A DNA stretch of 64,000 bases from Salicibibacter cibarius (GTDB taxonomy: Bacteria > Bacillota > Bacilli > Bacillales > Marinococcaceae). The notes below the pieces were generated by a model. The model was not told the DNA's origin, did not search any database, and saw only the letters and a program-made list of their open reading frames with translations. The stretch is from assembly GCF_016495725.1 (NCBI RefSeq), contig NZ_CP054705.1:3100001-3164000 (forward strand), given 5' to 3'. Of the stretch, positions 60,127-64,000 are shown piece by piece; position 1 is the stretch's first letter, and the number at the start of each line of letters is the position of its first letter. Made by a program: the position numbers and the translations under genes.

Positions 60127-61953
60127 CTATTTCCCCATTAAATCATCAGCAATTTGCTCTGCTTGTTCCAATAACGTTTCAAACTGGTTCATCGCCGCTT
60201 GAATAGGCGCCGGTTCGGTCATATCAACCCCTGCTCCCTTCAACAGCTCGATTGGATAGTCGGAACTTCCGGACTTCAAAAACGATAAATACCGCTCAAC
60301 CGCCGGCTCTCCTTCTTCCAATATTTTGCTGCTTAGCGCAACGGCAGCACTATAGCCGGTCGCGTACTGATAAACGTAGAAATTCATATAAAAATGGGGA
60401 ATTCGTGACCATTCGTAGGCGATTTCATCATCATAAACGATCTCTTCCCCGAAATATTTTTTATTCAAATCAAGGTATGCGGATTTCAGATTTTCCGGAG
60501 TCAACGCCTCCCCTTCGGCCGCTCTTCGGTGAATCAATTGCTCGAATTCGGCAAACATCGTCTGTCGGAAAATTGTTCCTTTAAATCCTTCCAACTGTTG
60601 ATTGAGCAAATAAAGTGTGTCGGCTTTACTTTCGCTTTTTTGCCTTAGCGAATGAGAAAGCAAGAGCTCGTTGACAGTGGAAGCCACTTCCGCAACGAAG
60701 ATCGTATAATCTCCATATGGATACGGTTGGTGTTTATGGGTGAAATAACTATGCATGGAATGGCCGAGTTCATGGGCAAGAGTGTACATTTCGTCAATAC
60801 TGTCTTGCCAATTCATTAAAATATATGGTTGCGTCAAATACGCCCCCGAAGAATACGCACCGCTCGTCTTCCCTTTATTTTCATGCACGTCGACCCATCC
60901 GTTTTTTTCCAACCCAGCGGTCATGGCTGCGGTATAATCGTTCCCCAACGGTTTTAAGGCTTGGATAATTTCCGTTTTCGCCTCTTCGTACCCGTAATCA
61001 AAAGATTCACTTTCCACTAACGGGACGTATAAATCACAAAAATGAAGCTCTTCCAATTGCAACAACTTTTTCCGTAACCGTAAGTATCGTTGAAACAAAT
61101 GAAGGTGATCGTTAACGACCGCCACGAGCTGGTCATAAACCTTTTCGGGAATATGATTGGTATGCATGGCTTGTGCTCGGGCTGACGAATAATTTCGCGT
61201 TTCGGCGTAAAATTGATTTCGTTTCACCTGGCCGCTTAACAAACTGGCCAGTGTATTCTCATGGCCCCGATACGAACGATACAATGACGCAAATGCATCT
61301 TTTCGCACGTTGCGATTTTTATTTTGCAACAATTGAATAAAGCGACCGTTGCTCACGGCTGTTTCGTTTCCATTCTCATCTTCGATCGAATCAAAGGTCA
61401 TATCCGCATCCGAAAGCATCGAAAAGGACTGTCCCGCTAGGTCCGTCACCTCGGAAGCTTTGGCGAGCAGCCCTTCTTCTTTTTCCGATAGAACGTGAGG
61501 TCTGCGTTCGTTCAGCAAAACCAATTCATGCGCATACAATTGTAACGGTTCATATTCGTTCGCCCAACGCGTAAGTGTTTCTTCCGATACGGACAAAATC
61601 TCCGGTTCATAAAATGCGATTGAAGCACTAAAACGGGTGATCAACGAACGTGCGCGGTCAAACAACCCTTGATAATAACTATCGGACGTATCTTCATCGT
61701 TTTTCAAATGGGCATAAACAACAACTTTTTCGAGTTCCATGCCGGCTTCATCCCGCTGTTTTAACCCTTCATACAGGGTCTCTGCCGAATCCGCGAGTTT
61801 CCCTTGAAACGATTGAAGGTTCGGCAATTGGTTTTCCACGCTTGTAAATGCTTGCTCCCATTCATCTGCATCAGCAAAAATCGCTTCCACATCCCATTTG
61901 CGTTCAGCGGGAATGTCGGAACGTTCAGGTACTTTTGTGCTGCTTGCTGTCAT
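60127..61953 (-). CDS. pepF: Oligoendopeptidase F
   Basis: This 608-residue M3 zinc metallopeptidase has the HELGHSMH active site (HExxH) near residue 395 and the downstream glutamate in EVASTVNELLLSH. It degrades peptides of about 7-17 residues in the cytoplasm. GAAGGAGGAATCGCC precedes the ATG. It follows coiA by 24 bp, the conserved coiA-pepF operon, and may help recycle peptides imported by the transporter at 38-46 kb (inference). Confidence 0.95.
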   Translation of the reverse strand: MTASSTKVPERSDIPAERKWDVEAIFADADEWEQAFTSVENQLPNLQSFQGKLADSAETLYEGLKQRDEAGMELEKVVVYAHLKNDEDTSDSYYQGLFDRARSLITRFSASIAFYEPEILSVSEETLTRWANEYEPLQLYAHELVLLNERRPHVLSEKEEGLLAKASEVTDLAGQSFSMLSDADMTFDSIEDENGNETAVSNGRFIQLLQNKNRNVRKDAFASLYRSYRGHENTLASLLSGQVKRNQFYAETRNYSSARAQAMHTNHIPEKVYDQLVAVVNDHLHLFQRYLRLRKKLLQLEELHFCDLYVPLVESESFDYGYEEAKTEIIQALKPLGNDYTAAMTAGLEKNGWVDVHENKGKTSGAYSSGAYLTQPYILMNWQDSIDEMYTLAHELGHSMHSYFTHKHQPYPYGDYTIFVAEVASTVNELLLSHSLRQKSESKADTLYLLNQQLEGFKGTIFRQTMFAEFEQLIHRRAAEGEALTPENLKSAYLDLNKKYFGEEIVYDDEIAYEWSRIPHFYMNFYVYQYATGYSAAVALSSKILEEGEPAVERYLSFLKSGSSDYPIELLKGAGVDMTEPAPIQAAMNQFETLLEQAEQIADDLMGK

Positions 61954-61977
61954 GGCGATTCCTCCTTCTTCCCTCTA

Positions 61978-63174
61978 TCATAATGGAAAGGAGCCGCTCG
62001 GGGCAATGGAATCGCCTAGGGCGCATAGCCTCGATGCATAGCGTTGGTCCATCGCAAATCCTTCATCGACCGATCGAGGCAAACGCGGCGTCTGCATGAG
62101 CGTAAAGGTATCATCCATGTGGCCCATCAACACCCGAAGCCGCGCTAAAAACCAAAGATACGCATCGATTAAGACCTGCACGCGCGCAACAGGGAGTTGT
62201 AGATGGATTGAAAGCAGCTGCTTCTCTCTTTCCAAGCTTTGCGAAGCGATAAATGTTTGATGATGAAAATAAGGAATTATTTGTAAAAAAAGCCAAGATT
62301 GCCAAAGAACCGGCGATTCATTTACCCACGTTTGCCAGGGCAAAAACCAGCCTGCTTCCGCAGGATGCAATTGAATGGGAATTTTCTTGCGAAGCAACTC
62401 TTCTTGAACGAACGTTGAAAACGGGGTCGAAGGTGGCCGTTTTCCGTATCGAGTCTCTTTTTTATAAGCGAGAAGCGCACTTCGTTGGCCATCATCCGGA
62501 ACGACGACGGGCGTGCGCACACGTTCCAGTGTTGGTTGCGGCAGTCGATGGGCAACAAAACGGGCATGAGCTTTTTTCGAAGACAAGTAAGCGTTGATGT
62601 GTGCGGCCCAGAGGATTGATGGCGGTTGAAAATAATAGAGCGAGGGCATTTTATCGAAATCCGGAGCTCCTGACGCATGATAAGCAGCTTCCCACTGCCA
62701 TTCCTTTAGATAGATGACGTTTCCTTTTCGCCGTAAATGGTCAAACGGCATCACCCAAAGGACTTGAACGCCAATGGATTGATACAACATGGTTCGCCTC
62801 CGGATGAGTTCGCGGTCAACGGTAGAGCATTGGTACTCAAGGGCAAGCGTTTCGTTTTTGTTTTTGACGAGAAGGTCGGCACGTTGATTGCTTTCAGGCA
62901 AAAAGGCTTCCAGACGAACGTCAACTCCATGGGATTTCAACCACTCAAAAAGCAAAGCCTTCCCTTCAAGATGACGTTCGGATTCAGGATTGGACGACGG
63001 GCAACGGGTGTTGGGATGGTGGGCAAAGTGAGCCCTGCGTTTCCTCCCTTTTTTCAACTGCAGGCGTTCCTTGCAAATCGGGCAATACCATTCGGCGTTC
63101 GCCTCAATATACGCGCGGTCCGCATCATTTAATAGCGAAACCGTCCGCCCTGAGTAGGAGGTGGCGGTGAACAA
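61978..63174 (-). CDS. coiA: Competence protein CoiA
   Basis: This 398-residue protein has the CoiA layout: a zinc-finger-like CPICKERLQLKKGRKRRAHF near residue 31, HPNTRCPSSNPESERHLEGK, then the nuclease-like core NQRADLLVKNKNETLALEYQCS. CoiA is needed for DNA transformation at a late step. It is longer than many homologues at the C-terminus but looks intact. The stretch upstream (63175-63386) is AT-rich; I could not make out a ComK box. Confidence 0.9.
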   Translation of the reverse strand: MFTATSYSGRTVSLLNDADRAYIEANAEWYCPICKERLQLKKGRKRRAHFAHHPNTRCPSSNPESERHLEGKALLFEWLKSHGVDVRLEAFLPESNQRADLLVKNKNETLALEYQCSTVDRELIRRRTMLYQSIGVQVLWVMPFDHLRRKGNVIYLKEWQWEAAYHASGAPDFDKMPSLYYFQPPSILWAAHINAYLSSKKAHARFVAHRLPQPTLERVRTPVVVPDDGQRSALLAYKKETRYGKRPPSTPFSTFVQEELLRKKIPIQLHPAEAGWFLPWQTWVNESPVLWQSWLFLQIIPYFHHQTFIASQSLEREKQLLSIHLQLPVARVQVLIDAYLWFLARLRVLMGHMDDTFTLMQTPRLPRSVDEGFAMDQRYASRLCALGDSIAPSGSFPL

Positions 63175-63386
63175 TGGGGATCATCCTTTCGTGGGGAGTT
63201 GTTGCGAGGGATTTCGTGCTCCTTTCTATATTCACCGCGCGTGCTTGATTTTCCTTCTTTTTATATAAAAAAAGGTCAACACCAAAAATAATGACCGAAA
63301 TGTACATGAAAAAACATGGGAATGACATTTAGTGGAACGTTTCAGAAATTCTTTCGTCGCATAGAACGGAGCATTACACAATTGTA

Positions 63387-63521
63387 GACAAAAATGAAGA
63401 ATAAGCGACCATTTTGTCCTGAAATGAGAGAATACATGACAAAATGAGAAACGACCGTCAAAGTTTTGTCTTCCAAACGCTTGTATGATGACAAAAATAC
63501 GAAATAATACGAAAGTTTGTC
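63387..63521 (+). repeat. Intergenic hairpin array, GACAAAA/TTTTGTC arms, 51-52-bp period, three units
   Basis: GACAAAA...TTTTGTC inverted arms start at 63387, 63438 and 63490 (steps 51 and 52). The hairpins are 32, 33 and 32 bp long and both spacers are exactly 19 bp. Loops and spacers are unrelated between units; only the 6-7 bp arms persist. It sits in the 655-bp spacer between coiA and mecA. Confidence 0.88.
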
Positions 63522-63786
63522 CTCAAAAACCGCGCGTAAATCGTTAGTACTCTGCATTGAACACATTAATGAAAGAACTTCTGAAAAACACCACTAGTGC
63601 ACCATGGTTGAACTTCCCCGCTCGCACTTTGGTTCAACGCAGCTATGATCAAAAATAGACACCACTGACTTGATGTAACAAGCGCAAAGTGGTGACCAAT
63701 ATTTGGTTCTGACCCTTTTTTAGCGCCACAACGAAAGGTGATCACTTTTTTCCGCAGCGGTTTTGTCATAGATTTCGGTAAGGAGC
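63522..63786. other. Gene-free spacer
   Basis: No gene is supported here. CACCACT at 63661 can pair with AGTGGTG at 63689, followed after about 20 bases by a T-run at 63716. Any function is unclear. Confidence 0.3.
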
Positions 63787-63818
63787 AAAAAAACGCTGCC
63801 CCAAAATTGGGATCAGCG
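63787..63818 (-). terminator. Terminator of mecA
   Basis: CGCTG.TCCCAATTTTGGGG.CAGCG forms a hairpin followed by seven T on the minus strand, 13 bp after the mecA stop. Confidence 0.85.
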
Positions 63819-63830
63819 CGCGTTTCAGTT

Positions 63831-64000
63831 CTATGAGAAGTAAGAGTTCAATACTTCCAATCCGTTTTCGGAAACAACCGTTTTGCCGTATTCGCGAATG
63901 CGATGGATGGATACATCCGATTCATTGCCATATTCCAATACTCTGCTCAAGATGTTATCTTGCTCTTCTTCATCATAATAATCATCAAAAACGATATGAA
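63831..64000 (-). CDS. mecA: Adaptor protein MecA, C-terminal fragment cut by the window edge
   Basis: The last 56 codons are visible and end at TAG 63831. The peptide includes VFDDYYDEEEQDNILSRVLE, YGNESDVSIHRIREYGKTVV and ENGLEVLNSYF, the conserved ClpC-binding end of MecA. MecA targets ComK and other proteins to ClpCP. Its position upstream of coiA-pepF matches the B. subtilis order. Confidence 0.93.
   Translation of the reverse strand, partial: HIVFDDYYDEEEQDNILSRVLEYGNESDVSIHRIREYGKTVVSENGLEVLNSYFS

Noticed and set aside
63661-63722. Another type I toxin terminator
   Set aside because: The CACCACT/AGTGGTG hairpin is weakly similar, but no hydrophobic peptide frame lies nearby.

Overview
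The window reads as chromosome of a low-to-mid GC, endospore-forming Firmicute of the Bacillaceae. Evidence: spore-coat genes (CotY/Z-like, CotO-like, YjcZ), competence and proteolysis genes (coiA, mecA, spxH, pepF) in Bacillus subtilis yjb order, AGGAGG-type ribosome binding sites, and sigma-A promoters. Secreted proteins and lipoproteins are very acidic, with Asp/Glu-rich linkers, which fits a haloalkaliphilic lineage (inference). No rRNA or tRNA genes were found.

Layout. 1-6.4 kb: type I restriction-modification genes (hsdR-hsdM-hsdS, minus strand) beside a DUF3800 gene broken by an in-frame stop and an IS200/IS605-type insertion. 6.6-12.5 kb: an SDR oxidoreductase, a holin-like type I toxin-like locus, an Uma2 nuclease, a candidate structured ncRNA, a butanediol-dehydrogenase-like enzyme, a YocH-like 3D-domain cell-wall protein and a cupin. 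12.6-16.1 kb: a decayed tnpB, a DUF3298 protein and an AbgT transporter. 16.2-24.4 kb: a complete Wadjet type II operon (jetABCD). 24.4-36 kb: metabolic and stress genes (aldehyde dehydrogenase, SCO, glutathione peroxidase, pdxK, FMN reductase, fumC, esterase, GNAT) with several small genes. 36-38 kb: spore-coat genes. 38.2-46.2 kb: a dipeptide/oligopeptide ABC transporter with two divergent tandem binding proteins, one frameshifted by a 7-bp duplication. 46.5-51.9 kb: three tandem membrane-anchored paralogues feeding into a lipase with a C-terminal helical domain and a small helical partner. This layout resembles the Staphylococcus aureus T7SS lipase toxin TslA with its TilA/TlaA partners. 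52-64 kb: fabI, prpE, nadK, sasB, yjbL, yjbK, cwlQ, yjbI, spxH, pepF, coiA and the 3' end of mecA.

How the genes work together. The first 25 kb is rich in defence and mobile DNA: restriction-modification against foreign DNA, Wadjet against plasmids, and transposon relics. The right arm is the conserved Spx/MecA proteostasis, competence and (p)ppGpp neighbourhood. Between them sit peptide import, redox enzymes and a candidate contact-dependent lipase toxin with its immunity genes.

The most unusual signal is in the non-coding DNA. At least seven spacers carry arrays with a period of about 52 bp (exactly 52 in most steps). Four more carry arrays with a period of 21 bp. The core sequence differs between most loci, but the spacing does not. 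52 and 21 bp are close to 5 and 2 helical turns, so the cores in each array would lie on one face of the DNA. In two arrays only the inverted arms are conserved while loops and spacers differ, which simple slippage does not readily explain.
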